A DNA stretch of 64,000 nucleotides from Elephas maximus indicus (lineage: Eukaryota > Chordata > Mammalia > Proboscidea > Elephantidae). Positions 21,824 to 33,317 of the stretch are shown in pieces (within the stretch, counting starts at the first letter, position 1; every line of letters starts with the position of its first letter). A program made the position numbers and the translations under genes. The notes under the pieces are model-generated. The model saw only the letters and a program-made list of their open reading frames with translations, searched no databases and was not told where the DNA came from. Location: positions 60,467,001-60,531,000 of the forward strand of contig NC_064826.1 of NCBI RefSeq assembly GCF_024166365.1, read 5' to 3'.

Positions 21824-22147
21824 ATGTCCTTCTCCAGGGACTGGTCCTGCCTGATAACATGTCCAAAGTACGTGAGACAGAGTCTCACCATCCTCGCTTT
21901 TAAGGAGCATTCTGGCTGTACTTCTTCCAAGACAGATTTGTTCATTCTTCTGGGAGTCCAAGGATAGTCAATATTCTTTGCCAACACCATAATTCAAATA
22001 TGTCAATTCTTCTTTGGTCTTCCTTATTCATTGTCCAGCTTCTGCACGCATATGAGGTGACTGAAAATACCATGGCTTGGGCCAGGCACACCTTAGTCCT
22101 CAAAGTGACATCTTTGTTTTTTAATACTTTAAATAGTTTACTGTTAC
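21824..22147 (-). mobile_element. RTE LINE fragment, inverted relative to 20014-21520
   Basis: The antisense segment covers the end of the RT ORF. It shares with the sense copy an unusual stretch, translated as ILTILGLPEE, that the other RTE copies in the window lack. One end stops at the same element position (GGAGAAGGACAT-like) where the sense copy stops. Confidence 0.84.
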
Positions 22148-22149
22148 TT

Positions 22150-23546
22150 GTTTTCAAGGCAAAATGGGACTAAAGAAGATTCTTGCATCAAATGGGATTT
22201 TAAGCTATGATTTCCAAGGTCTTATCCCACCTATGAGAAGACTGTGAAGTAAAAGTTCTCCCAAATGATTTTTTTTTCTATTTTAGAAACAACTATTAAT
22301 ATTTTCAAGTTATTGATATAAAAGGAAGCTTCTTTAGTCTTGATCCATTTAAATCCAGCCTTATGTGTAGACAGAGTAGGAAGCAGTGATTTTCAGGAAC
22401 CCTAGAATATTTCCTATTAACCCAATACCTTTGTTTGACAGGTCCCCATGAGGCAGTTAATTACCCTCCGAGACAGTATTCTTCTCTGTCAAAAAGAGCC
22501 AAGATAGACAAGAGCGCTCTCAGAATTTTTTCTAGGCCCAAATTTCCATGAATCAATAGAACGTAAATTAGCAAATTAGTATAAGCTATTTTACTTTCTC
22601 CCATATAACTCAGATATTTGACAAGTCTCTACAATATACAAGGTATTATGCTTTCATTTCTTTCAAAAAGCACAAAGTTATAGCCAAAAAATTAAGCCTA
22701 TGTAAATGTAAACATCACTCCAGAAACCCTAGAGAAAGAGAAGCAAGTGGTAGGGACAGTGGTGGGAAAGGGTGGAAAGTAAATCCTCCAACTCATGCCT
22801 TAAATTAACTTGTACCTTAGTTTCCACATCCATATAACAGTGATAAATTGAATGCTTTCGCCTATTTATAAAGGGCCTAAAATTTTATGAATTGGGGTAG
22901 GACAAATATAAACATTATTTGGAAATTTTAACAGTGATAATGTTCTCACCTAATCCTTTTAAAAAAGTATATCAACTCTCTTTGGGTCATAATGGCTCTA
23001 ACATTGCAAACATCAGTCAAGTGACCAGCTTTTTTTTTTTTTTTTTCCTTCTCTTTGGAAATAATGTTAAGGAAAGCAAGCCTCTGTTTTCACTCTCCTG
23101 CCTCATTTCCTCTGCCTTTGCATTTTCCACAAATGCCCTCTACCCACAGGCGCAATTCCCCATCATTTCTGTCCAGTCATAAGTTCCTCAGCCTATCTGC
23201 ATGGTTTTTAGAATTAACTCATCATACCAGGCATGGATCCCTGGACTGTTCCCTTGAGTATCTGCTTCTGACAAGCCTCGAGCCTTTGCTGTGCCAGGGT
23301 GGAGCCCAGGATCCCTGGGCAGCTTCTGAGTTTAGCATCTTTTTTGCCCCACTTACCTTGGGTTGGCTTGTCCATGGATACAGTTTCTAGCACAGTTGCC
23401 CTGTCTGTAGTCTTGCCTTCCTTACCTAATAGTGGCTCCTCTCCCCCTAGGATAACCCAAGTTCTGCCAGGCCACCTTATAAAACAAGCCGTCAATGTCA
23501 TTGAACTGAGTTCCAGACAGAATTTTCTAGGACTATATCTGGTCTC
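22150..23546. other. Stretch without recognised elements
   Basis: A T-rich tract near 23030-23047 is the only clear low-complexity feature. Overlapping open frames at 22919-23562 lack domain features. A short MIR-like hint (CTTAGTTTCCACATCC near 22816) is too weak to call. Confidence 0.5.
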
Positions 23547-23962
23547 TGTATTAATTTCCTAGGGCTGCCATAACAAAGTATCACAAACCGGGTAGCTTAA
23601 AACAACAGAAATTTATTCTCTCATAGTTCTGGAGGCTAGAAATCCAAATGCCAGTTGCCAGCAGGGCCATGTTCTTTCTGAAAGATCTAGGGCAAGATCC
23701 TTCCTTGTCTCTTACAGCTTCTGGTAGCCTCAGGCATCAGTTGGTTTGTGTCAGCATAAATCTAATCTCTGCCTCCCTCTTCCTCTCTCCTCTCTGTCTC
23801 TTCTCTTCTAATAAGGACACCAGACAGATTAGTGCCTACCATTCTCTGGTATGACCTCAAGTTAACTAATTGTCTACAAAGACACTATTTCCAAATAAGG
23901 TTATACTCACAGGTACCAGGTTTTAGGACTTGAACAGATACAAATCAAACCAAAACAGCCTC
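23547..23962 (-). mobile_element. MaLR (MLT1-like) LTR
   Basis: Antisense pattern TGTATTAATTTCCTAGGGC, TGCCATAACAAAGTATCAC, AACAGAAATTTATTCTCTC, GGAGGCTAGAAATCC and CTATTTCCAAATAAGG. It is a near-complete solo LTR with a degraded 5' end. Confidence 0.86.
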
Positions 23963-23965
23963 TTA

Positions 23966-25020
23966 ACTTAAAAATTCATTCCTTTTTCTTCTGGCATCAG
24001 TCCCAACTTTTTTGTGGGATCTATCCTTCCCCCATTTTAGACTAGGTAGGCTGGGTGGACCTCCATTCTAAGTCATAGGGGATGGGACTGAGGACCCAAA
24101 ATAGCCTACTTCCTCAGTAATTGGTTCAGAGGTGGGTACATAACCTATAATGACCCAATCAGAGAAACTCTCAGGACTTTATCTTAAAGTACTAGGATGG
24201 GTTCTCGCTCTTGCTTGATTAAATTTAAACCCAAAATATGCAACTGTAGCAGTTTTGACCTGCAGGTCCCAGAGCAAAAGAACAAGTGGAAGCTTGAATA
24301 CCATGTTCTAAATATTTTAAAAATATAAAATCAAGCAAAATGTTAAAGATAAATTGTTCTTTTCTCCTTGTTGGCTTCAGCAAAAAAAAAAAAAATGAAT
24401 GAATTATTCATAGACTTGGAAAGTCCAAGGATTGTGTTGGCTTTAGGTGTGGCTTATGTGGAGACTCATATGATGAAACCATAACCCAGTTTTCTCCATT
24501 TCTGGGTTTGGCTCTGTTCTCTTCTGTGTGTGTTGAATTTATTCTAGTTATGGAAACTAACCAACTCTTCACTTTCTATCTTAAGTGATATTTTTTTTCC
24601 AATAAATTTGGCCACAAATAATCTCTCTCAAGTCTGAATGTTAGCAATACTTTATTTTTTATGGCACTTACCATTTTTAACTTCTACCCTCATGATTGTA
24701 AGATGTTTGCCTGCAGCCAATCATAAGATTTGGAATTAGAACCTAGGGACTTCTAGTCAGTCTGGTCTGGTTGCTTGAACCTGGACACTAAGGACTATTT
24801 TGGGGGGATGACCATTTGACCATGTGATACAAAAGCAGTAAAAACTGTCCTACAGAGAGGTAGAAAGGAAGAGGGGGTTGGGAAATGAAGCCAATGTACA
24901 AAGGAGCAGAGATGAGAGACCAAAATGGCCTAGAGAGAGACTCTCACATACACAGAGCAAGAGGTACAGCCAAGGATCTTGAAAGCTTTCAGTTCCTGGT
25001 TCCAGCTTCTCTTGGATTCT
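23966..25020. other. Stretch without firmly recognised elements
   Basis: The part 24000-24255 (ATGACCCAATCAGAGAAACTCTC context) has the feel of an old DNA-transposon relic, but I cannot name it. The rest appears unique apart from an A-run near 24382. Confidence 0.45.
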
Positions 25021-25024
25021 GTGG

Positions 25025-26630
25025 GAAAAATATTTAAAAACGCAAGAAAAATCAAAAGAAGATGGAAAGAATATGCAGAGTCATTATACCAAAAAGAATT
25101 GGTCGAAGGTCAACCACTTCAGGAGGTAGCATATGATCAAGAACCGATGATGCTGAAGAAAGAGGTCCAAGCTGCACTGAAGGGAATCGCAAAAAAACAA
25201 GGCTTCAGGAATCGAGAGAATACCAATTGAAATGTTTCAACAAACAGATGCAACACTGGAGGCGCTCACTCGTCTATGCCAAGAAATTTGGAAGGTAGTT
25301 ACTTGGCCAACCAACTGGAAGATATCCATATTTGTACCCATTCCAAAGACAAGTGATCCAACAAAATGTGGAAATTATCAAACAATATCATTAATATCAC
25401 ACACAAGTCATTCCATTGTGGTTGGTGTAGTACATTGGCAGGGAACTACCAGAAATTCAAGCCAGATTCAGAAGAGGACGTGGAACAAGGGAGATCAATG
25501 TTGATGTCAGATGAACCATAGCTGAAAGCAGAAAATAAAGAAGATTTTTACCTGTGTTTTATTGACTATGCAAAGGCATTCAACTGTGTGGATCATAACA
25601 AATTATGGATAACATTGCGAAGAATGGGAATTCCAGAACACTTAGTTGTGCTCATGAGGAACCTGTACACTAACAGGCAGTTGTTCAGACAGAACAAGGG
25701 GATACTGCATGGTTTAAAGTCAAGAACGGTGTGAGTCAGGTTTGTGTCCTTTCACCATACCAGTCTGCTGAGCAAATAATCCAAGAAACAGGACTATACG
25801 AAGAAGAATGGGGCATCAGGACTGGAGGAAGACTCATGAACAACCTGCAATATGCAGATGACACAACCTTGCTTGCTGAAAGTGAAGAGAACTTGAAGCA
25901 CCTACTGATGAAAATCAAAGACCACAGCCCTAAGTATGAATTACATGTCAACATAAAGAAAACAAAACTCTTCACAACTAGACCAATAAACATCATGATA
26001 AATGGAGAAAAGATTGAAGTTGTCAAAGATTTCATTTTACTTGGATCCCCAATCAACACCCGTGGAAGCAGCAGTCAAGAAATCAAAAAACTCATTGCAT
26101 TGGGCAAGTCTGCTGAAAAAGATCTCTTTAAAGTGTTGAAAAGCAAAGATGTCACCTTAAAGACTAAGGTTTGCCCGGCCCAAGCCATGGTGTTTTTAAT
26201 TGCCTCAAATGCATGCAAAAGCCGGACGATGAATAAGGAAGACTGAAGAATTGACACCTTTGAATAGTGGTGTAGGCAAAAAATATTGAATATACCATGT
26301 ACTGCCAAAAGAACGAACAAATCTGTCTTGAAATAAGTACAGCCAGAATGCTCCTTAGAAGCAAGGGTGATGAGGCTACATCTCACATACTTTGGGCATG
26401 TTATCAGGAGGGATCAGTCCCTGGGGAAGGATATATGCTTGGTAGAGTAGAGGGTCAGTGAAAAAGAGGAAGACCCTTGACAAGATGGATTGACACCTTG
26501 ACTGCAACAATGGGCTCAAGCATAACAATGATTGTGAGGATGGCGCAGGACCAGGCAGTGTTTCGTTGTGCTTTACATAGGGTTGCTATGAGTTGGAACC
26601 AACTCAATGGTACCTAACAACAACAAGACA
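25025..26630 (+). mobile_element. RTE LINE, 5'-truncated, complete 3' end
   Basis: Sense copy running from the linker before RT to the true terminus TTGCTATGAGTTGGAACC.. CACCTAACAACAACAAG at about 26627. It supplies the 3' end used to identify the other fragments. No poly(A) is present; the short AAC repeats at the end are typical of RTE tails rather than L1. Confidence 0.9.
25140..26246 (+). pseudogene. RTE reverse-transcriptase relic
   Basis: Open pieces at 25232-25504 (RT fingers: CQEIWKVVTWPTNWK, IFVPIPK) and 25731-26246 (171 codons) are in different frames. The longer piece carries NLQYADDTTLLAES, the YADD catalytic box, followed by the RTE thumb region (ILLGSPINTRGSSSQEI). The two frames are separated by stops, so a complete RT cannot be made. 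The neighbouring 5' truncation removes the endonuclease domain. Confidence 0.87.
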
Positions 26631-26639
26631 CATACTTAT

Positions 26640-27144
26640 ATTCTAACTTGTGTATAGTCATAGATTTTCAGCTCATTGAGCTTTAGGCTAAAGAAAATAT
26701 TAAGAGTGATCTTTTTTGTGGTCTGAGCACATCTTGAAATTCTGCAGTTATTTGAACAAGAATATACTGCTCTGGTACATAAAAAAAAATATTCGAAACA
26801 ACTATTTTACTGTGGATGATGCAAGTGGTACAATTTGCAATGTTCTTGGAATTTTAAAGTAAAGATCTTTCTCCCGATTTTCAGCAGTAATTAGATTTTA
26901 AATCAATTGTTAAAGCTTTTACTGACTCAGTCAGCAAGCTTGAAGATACTGGATGTTATCTCTTGGTTTTAAAGGTCTCTATTTTTTTTTTTTTTATATC
27001 TAAGTGATTCTAGCACAAACTGAAGTTGTCCTTGAGTCAGAGAAAAGAAACATTTTCTATCTGCCCATTTTTGCTAACCATGACTAATTCCTCAGTCTTT
27101 CTTTTATTAAAAAACAAAACAAACTTCTATAAAAATGTCCCTAT
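26640..27144. other. Stretch without recognised elements
   Basis: AT-rich, with a T-run near 26981-26996; nothing family-level was seen. Confidence 0.5.
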
Positions 27145-27258
27145 CAGCCAAACTGTTAATCACTTTGCCACCAGGGCTCCCAGCACATATTAAAAAAAAA
27201 AAAAAAATTTTAATATGTGCTGGGAGCCCTGGTGGCAAAGTGATTAACAGTTTGGCTG
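27145..27258. repeat. 51-bp perfect inverted repeat with A-only spacer
   Basis: The left arm 27145-27195 is the exact reverse complement of 27208-27258; the spacer 27196-27207 is all A. The right arm contains the target duplication and the first 36 bp of the AfroSINE at 27223. The left arm is therefore a fold-back copy of the SINE 5' junction. Confidence 0.95.
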
Positions 27259-27386
27259 TTAACTAAAAGGTCAACTGTTCAAATCCCTCAGCTACTCTTT
27301 TGAAACCCTATGGGGCAGTTCTACTCTGTCCTATAGAGTCTCTATGAATAGTCAAAATTGCCTCAATGGCCGTGGGTTTGGTTTGG
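27223..27386 (+). mobile_element. AfroSINE with 14-bp target duplication
   Basis: Head GGAGCCCTGGTGGCAAAGTG, B box region GGTCAACTGTTCAAATCC, tail TATGGGGCAGTTCTACTC and TGGGTTTGGTTTGG. The duplication TTTAATATGTGCTG lies at 27209-27222 and 27387-27400. The 5' junction is duplicated in inverted form to the left. Confidence 0.93.
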
Positions 27387-27464
27387 TTTAATATGTGCTG
27401 TTCTAAAGACTGGGAAAAGGAAATATTCCCCACCCACCTTCATAAAAGTTCAAATAATGAAAGG

Positions 27465-27830
27465 GTTATTTTATTTAGAGTACTGCCTAAGCCTCTATGA
27501 CAAAGAGACCCAGAGTAGAAGAGATGGAATTTTGTTTCTCTCCCACATGAGAGTCCTGAGGTGGAGAGCCCAGGCCTACAGGATGGCTGTGCTTTCCTAG
27601 CACTGGTTTCCTCTCTGGGTACAGGGTAGCTACTCCAGGTCTCACCATCTGCTCCACATCACAACCCAGCAGGAAAGAGGGAAGGGAAATGCATACTTCT
27701 TTTAAGGTCATGACCTACAAGTTTCACTTATCATTTCTGTTCATCTCTTTGGTGAAAAGAGAGTCACAAATGCACAGCTGGCTACAAGGAAGCCTGAAAA
27801 ATGTAGTCTTTCTCAAAGTAGTCATAGTCC
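27465..27830 (+). mobile_element. Ancient placental interspersed repeat, family not assigned
   Basis: TTTTGTTTCTCTCCCACATG, then GGTGGAGAGCCCAGG, GGATGGCTGTGC, CAGCAGGAAAGAGGGAAGGG and CTGGCTACAAGGAAGCCTG.. ATGTAGTC follow the order of blocks in a common old placental repeat. I do not assign a family. Confidence 0.5.
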
Positions 27831-27865
27831 TAGCTAAAAAATGGTTTACTGTGGAAAATAGGCAA

Positions 27866-28290
27866 GTTAGGTGCCGTCAAGTTGTTTCCGACTTGTAGTA
27901 ACCCCATGCACAACAGAACAAAACACTGCCTGGTCCTACACTATCCTCACAATCTTTGCTATGTTTGAGCCCATTATTGCAGCCACTGTGTCAATCCATC
28001 TCCTCGAGGGTCTTCCTCTTTTTCACTGACCCTCTACTTTAGCAATCATGATGTACTTCTCCAGGGACTGATCCCTCCTAATAACATGTTCAAAGTATGT
28101 GAGATGAAGTCTCTCCATTCTCGCTTCTAAGGAGCGCTCTGGCTGTACCTCTTCTAAGACAGATTTGTTTGTTCTTCTGTCAATCCATGGTATAGTCAAT
28201 ATTCCTCGCCAACACTGTAATTCAAAGACTTCAATTCTTCTTCGGTCTTCCTTATTCATTGTTCAGCTTTTGCATGCATATGAGAAAATT
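27866..28290 (-). mobile_element. RTE LINE, 3' end
   Basis: Antisense terminus: TTAGGTGCCGTCAAGTTG, CACAACAGAACAAAACACTG, CTCCAGGGACTGATCCCTCC, CTTCGGTCTTCCTTATTC. It contains the last coding part of RT, translated in reverse as MNKEDRRRIEVFELQCW, and the 3' UTR. Confidence 0.88.
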
Positions 28291-28376
28291 GAATGGATAT
28301 TAGGGGACAATTAATGGGAACAGAGACCACAAACAGGCAATAACTCTACATAGTGTAGTAAGTGAGAAAAGAGCAC

Positions 28377-28847
28377 TGTTATGGATTGAATTATGTCTTC
28401 CAAAAAGATATGTTGAAGTCCTAACCCCTGTACCTGTGAATGTGACATTTTTGGAAATAGGGTTTTTCTTTGAAGATGTTTTGCTGTTGTTGTTGTGTGC
28501 TGTCAAGTCAATTCCTACTCATAGCAACCCTAGGTTGTACTAATTCTAATCACTTCTGAGTGGTGTCTCATAAAACGGGAAAACAGACATGGAAACAGAG
28601 TCACACAGGGGGAAGACAGAAGGAAACGCCATGTGAAGATGCATCTGCAAGCCAGTGAATACCCATGGCTACCTGAAGCTGGAAGACACAAGGAAGAATC
28701 TTCCCTAGAGTGGACAGAGAGAACTTGGCCTTCCCAATGCCATGAATTCAGCCTTCTACCTCCAAAATTGTGAAACAATAAGTTTCTGTTTTTTAGAGCT
28801 ACCCACTTTGTGACATTTTGTTGTGGTAGCACTAGGAAACTAAGACA
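28377..28847 (+). mobile_element. MaLR (MLT1-like) LTR
   Basis: TGTTATGGATTGAATTATGTC through TGTGAATGTGACATTTTTGG, CCATGTGAAGATGC, CAAAATTGTGAAACAATAAG to AACTAAGACA. The flanks AGCAC (28372-28376) and CGCAC (28848-28852) match at four of five bases, compatible with a 5-bp target duplication. A retroelement tail fragment interrupts it at 28482-28532. Confidence 0.84.
28482..28532 (-). mobile_element. AfroSINE/RTE 3' tail fragment
   Basis: TGTTGTTGTTGTGTGCTGTC, AAGTCAATTCCTACTC, ATAGCAACCCTAG is an antisense terminus of about 50 bp. It is too short to tell whether it came from the SINE or the LINE, since the two share this end. Confidence 0.7.
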
Positions 28848-28852
28848 CGCAC

Positions 28853-29850
28853 TATATGCAGAAACAGCAAAGGCTGACATAAAGAAAGAGATGGAAAAAA
28901 TGGAGATGCACAGAGACAGAAAGTCCAGAGTGAGGGAAAATAGAAAGAAGCTGCCTGTGTTCCCCAAAGCTTTTAGGTTTGGATTTTAATCCCTTGTGTT
29001 ATGGAGCACATGAATCACTTTCTTATTCCTTTTCTTTTTATCCTAAATTGCTTATAAATTCAGGTTTTAGTTTCTTTTCAAAGTGACTTTTCTATTTATA
29101 ATGCCCACTTACTTGCCAAGGAGGAACTGCTTTCAACCAGCAATTCAGAAAACCAGGTCTTGTTGCCTTTTCTCACTGGAAAGTCATTGCCGTAATAGCT
29201 AGTGGGCAAAATGTCAGCACTACAGTTGCTTGATAAAATACATTGATATTTTAAGTGTGTAACCACAAAGGAAGGTATACATATAAAAGCAGCTGAAAGT
29301 TACTGGTGGGCTTGCCAAACCTCTAAACCCTTCTATTTTTTTTAGAAAAACATTCTTTTAAAGAAATTGTCCTCATAGAAAAGGCTTCACACATAGAAAT
29401 TGCTACCAAAAGTATCGTAAAGTTTTCTAGCAATTAGACGTTCCTCTATAATATTATAAATGCACACAAAGCATCCCAAACAACAGTAGTCATTTACTAG
29501 TGGTTCTGAAAGCCATGAAGGTCAGATGACCTCATAAAACTTTAATAGGGAAATTCATTTCTATTATATGTTTCCTGGATAGGTTTCTAAGTGATGGTTC
29601 ATAAAATACTTATAGTATTAAAAAAAAAAAAGAAAACACTAAACTGGGACTCCCAAAGTTTGTTCTTTCTGTAATCAAGGTCTGTGAAAGTTAGTTTGAG
29701 ACTGCTAAATTTTGCCTAGAGATGTTTGGTCTTTGGCCCCCCAACATTATTACTCCTTCTTAACAGCACGCCAGTTTCCTTTGGGAAATTACTTCTTCTG
29801 CTTTAAAAATACTTTTGGTAAAATGGTAAATTCAGGTACATCTCCCCCCA
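28853..29850. other. Stretch without recognised elements
   Basis: About 1 kb of mostly unique AT-rich DNA, with an A-run near 29620-29632. Confidence 0.5.
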
Positions 29851-29854
29851 CTAA

Positions 29855-29959
29855 AAGGAATCCTTATGCTGCAAGGGTTAAGCTGAAAGGTTGGCAGTTT
29901 AAACCCACCTAGTAGCTCTGCGGGAGAAAGACCTGGCAATCTGCTCCTGTAAAGATTAT
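29855..29959 (+). mobile_element. AfroSINE, long form, left half (split by L1)
   Basis: Degraded head (GCTGCAAGGGTTAAGC), B-box region GGTTGGCAGTTTAAACCC, then the long-form block GGGAGAAAGACCTGGCAATC and CTGTAAAGATTAT. It continues at 31595 after an L1 insertion. Confidence 0.82.
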
Positions 29960-30439
29960 AGTCTATCACAAAAGCAAGAAGATGGAAACAACCTAAGTGC
30001 CCATCAGTGGATACTGGATAAACAAAATGTGGTGTATACATACAATGGAATATTATATAGCTATAAAGAATAATGATGAGTTTGTGAAATGTAACGTGGA
30101 TGAATCTAGAGGACATTATGCTGAGTGAAATAAGTCAATCAAAAAAGGACAAACATGTGATCTCACTTTTATAACAAGACAAAAATAGGTATACGTACAG
30201 AAATCAATGTTCTTTCTTTGATGGTTATCAGGGATGGGAGAGGGGGGGAGGGATCACTGTCTAGACAGTAGACACTTGTTATTTTTGGTGATGGGAAAGG
30301 CAATACCGAATGTAAAGTGTGCACAACCTGATGACACTAAGAAGTACACGAGAATAAGAGACATTATTGGTAAATGCTGTAAGATATACAATTTTGTAAC
30401 AACAGCAGTAACAACCAAAAAAATACATGACTGGTTACA

Positions 30440-30543
30440 CAGGTAGATATGTATGCATATATGTGTATAGGAAGGTATGTGTGTATATATGTGTGTATTT
30501 ATGAGTGTATCTGTAAGCATATGCATATACATGTTTGTGTGTG
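30440..30543. repeat. TG/TA-rich microsatellite inside L1 3' UTR
   Basis: Degenerate GTGTATATATGTG units; simple repeat expansion within the L1 UTR. Confidence 0.8.
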
Positions 30544-31071
30544 CTGCACATATTTTTAATAAAGCACATAAGGGACACAGTCAAGGATACTTCCCAGATA
30601 TAACCAAACACCTTGCAGGATTGGTTTACTGGGTTTGAAGACTTAGGACCATAATCTCATAGAATAACTTGGTCAATTGCCACAACATAGTCCATAGAGT
30701 TTGTGTTCTACATCCTAGTTTTGTAAGTAATATCTGGGGTCTTAAAAGCTTGCAAGCAGCCATCTAAGATATAACTATTGATCCCTACTCATTTGGAGCA
30801 AAAGAGAAAGAAGGAAATCAAAGAGTCAAAGAAGAAACTAGTCTACAGAACTAAGAGCCTACACAAACCACAGCCTTATCTATCCTGAGACTGGAAGAAC
30901 TAGATGGTGCCAGCTACCACTACTGACCGTTTTGACCAGGGTCACAATAGGTGGTCCTGGATAGCATGGGAGAAAATTGTAGAACAACACTCAAATTCTT
31001 AAAAAAAAAAAAAAGGCCAGACTTAATGTAATGGTGGAGACTAGAGAAACCCCCTGAGACAATCACTCTGA

Positions 31072-31221
31072 AGAGAGAGAAAAGAGCCATTGCCGTCAAG
31101 TCTAACTGACTTGGGTAGAACTACCCCATAGGGTTTCCAAGGAGCAGCTGGTAGATTCAAACTGCTGACCTTTTTTTGGTTAGCAGCCAAGTTCTTAACC
31201 ACTGTGCTATCAGTGCTCCAT
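31072..31221 (-). mobile_element. AfroSINE, short form, with 10-bp target duplication
   Basis: Antisense: GAGCCATTGCCGTCAAG, CCATAGGGTTTCCAAGG, GACCTTTTTTTGGTTAGCAG, ATCAGTGCTCC. The flanks ATCACTCTGA at 31062-31071 and 31222-31231 are identical. This is the innermost insertion of a three-level nest. Confidence 0.92.
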
Positions 31222-31594
31222 ATCACTCTGAGATACCCTTTAAACTTTGAACTGGAAAACTACTCCTAGAGGTCACCTTTCAGCTAAATAACAGATTGGC
31301 TCATAAAATAAACAATGTCAGCCATGAGTACTGTGCTTCTTTAAAAATAATAAAAAAATCTATAAGAGATCAAACAGTCATTATTTACCCTAAAGCAAAG
31401 ATTGGGGGAGGGGGCAGGTAAGCTAGATTAATGGAAACAGAGCAACCAAAATGGAAATAATGAGCATGTTGACACAATGTGGAAAATGTAACTGATATTA
31501 CTGAACAATATGTATAGAAATTGTTAAATGGGAACCTAATTTTGCTGTGTGCACTTTCACCAAAAACACAATAAAATATTAAAAAAAGAAGAAG

Positions 31595-31680
31595 AAGATT
31601 ATGGCCTAGAAAACCCTACGGGGAAATTCTACGCTGTCAGTTGGGATCTGTGAGTTGAAATCAATTTGACGCCACCCAAC
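31595..31680 (+). mobile_element. AfroSINE, long form, right half
   Basis: AAGATTATGGCCTAGAAAACC, ATTCTACGCTGTCAG, GACGCCACCCAACAACAAG completes the SINE begun at 29855. Its tail ends in AACAACAAG, as in RTE. Confidence 0.83.
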
Positions 31681-32239
31681 AACAAGTCTCCTACTATAGA
31701 TGAGAACTGGGCCTTTGAAGACTCTTTGACCAAATCCTTCTACTCAATAACCAGATGGCACTAGGAGATAGAACTTGGCTAATTTTTTTTTTTACTCTGG
31801 TGCTCTGACCACTAAGCCTAGTCCTCCACAGATTCACATAGATTCTATAAGTTCTGGTGAAATTCCATTTTCCTTAATAAGTTTACCAGAGTTGGTTCCT
31901 GTTGCTTTCAACCCAAAAGCTCTAACTGATCTGCTTTCTATCCTACTGATTTATAAATTGATCCTATGGAACTAATTATGATATCAAGACTCAAAACACA
32001 CACACAAACAAAACAAAACACACACACAAAAGAACAAAAAACCTTGCAACCAATGAAGGAACTTAGGTAGAAACAGCCAAGTGACAAGACTAGCGAAAGG
32101 GGGGCAGGGGTGGAAGGAATATGAATAAATTTGCTACAAAGTTTTCTAAAAATTTTCAAAAAATCTTTACAAATACAGTAACTGCCCCCAATAGAAAAGA
32201 AAAAGGAAAGGAAACAGAAACAGAAAAAGTTTAACTTCA
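31681..32239. other. Stretch without recognised elements, CA-rich tract inside
   Basis: A CACACA/AAACA-rich run at about 31993-32042 is a simple repeat; the rest is unique. Confidence 0.5.
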
Positions 32240-32440
32240 TCGGTAATTGGAAGAGATCTACATTAAAACTGGATACCACCTTTGTCCCATAAAATTAAAA
32301 AAGGATTTAATATCCTAATACTGATGAAACTGTGGTGAGATGAGCATTTTCATAAACTTCTGTTAAGTGCGTAACTGGTTATGAGTTTTCAGAAAAGCAA
32401 TCTGGCAGTATGCAAACAAGAGTGGTTTAATCACTCTCAG
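32240..32440 (+). mobile_element. Old L1 ORF2 end, degraded
   Basis: ATTGGAAGAGATCTACATTAAAACTGG, ACTGTGGTGAGATGAG and AAGCAATCTGGCAGTATGC follow the order of L1 ORF2 C-terminal DNA with heavy decay. Confidence 0.55.
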
Positions 32441-32465
32441 CACATCTGATCTGCATTTATCAGCA

Positions 32466-32547
32466 CAACCTAAACCCATTGCTGTCAATTTCAACTAATA
32501 GTGACCCTATAGGACGGAGTAGAACTGCCCCCAGAGAGTTTCCACGA
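32466..32547 (-). mobile_element. AfroSINE 3' fragment
   Basis: Antisense tail AACCCATTGCTGTCAATTTC, AGTGACCCTATAGGACG, GAACTGCCCCCAGAG, TTTCC; head missing. Confidence 0.82.
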
Positions 32548-33317
32548 TTACCCAGCAACAATTCTGCTCTTTCCACATCTCTCAGCCCCTCCTGCCTTCA
32601 TGTCCTACCCTATCAGAACCAATGTTATCAACCACTCTTTTATTGATTAATCCTAAATTTCCTTGTTTCTTTATCCTTCAAATCCTTCTTTTAGAAAATA
32701 TCAATTATGGAGAAATCTAACTGCTTATATTCTTCATGTTTGTACCTTGGCTTTAAGGTGTCTTGAGGGTAGTAAAATTTAATCTCTTTTTGCATTAAAT
32801 TGCCTTTTTATGTTCCAATCTTTGAACGGCCGTGTTCACTAGGCTGTGTCACTATAAAGAAATAGGTGAGGCAGAACTGGGTGAAGTCAGGCTACAGTGT
32901 CTGAATAGCTTCATCTTCCCAATCCAACAATACATACATACAGGGCTGGGAGACAGTATTGCGTGTTAGTCCAGTTTTTTTGTCAGGGCCTTCCCTCCAC
33001 TGCAGTGGGCAAGCATCATCCAGGCAGCTCGCACAGTGATTAGCTCATCTGGTCAGAGCCGACAGAAGAGTGCCATCAATTCCCTCAAAGTTGGCCAGGT
33101 CTTCAGTCGAGGTTAGCTATCTCATTCTTTTTGGGATAGGGGAAAGTTTTAAATGTTGGAAATGAAAGTATCAAAAGCAAAGTTAATTAGGTTTTACTCA
33201 GAAGGTGGAGTAAATGAGTGTAAAGAATTCATTTTAAGAACTTTTCATAAGACAATCTCTTCCAAAATAATCAATGGGAAACTTCTAACTCTCTCCTGTG
33301 GTTGATTGGTTTGATTA
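32548..33317. other. Stretch without recognised elements
   Basis: No exon, LTR or LINE motif identified. The part 32980-33120 is moderately GC-rich but has no open frame of note. Confidence 0.5.

Larger units (their letters stand above)
29960..31594 (+). mobile_element. L1 LINE, 3' 1.5 kb, inserted in an AfroSINE
   Basis: Contains the end of ORF2 (AAGATGGAAACAACCTAAGTG, ATGGATGAATCTAGAGGACATTATG) and a complete 3' UTR with CACTTTCACC..ACAATAAAATATTAAAAAAAG. The SINE sequence AAGATTAT is repeated on both sides (29952-29959 and 31595-31602), giving the target duplication. It carries its own SINE at 31072-31221 and a TG-rich microsatellite at 30440-30543. Confidence 0.9.

Noticed and set aside
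22919-23562. Overlapping open frames as a possible small gene
   Set aside because: No start context, splice signals, domains or codon bias that I could support.
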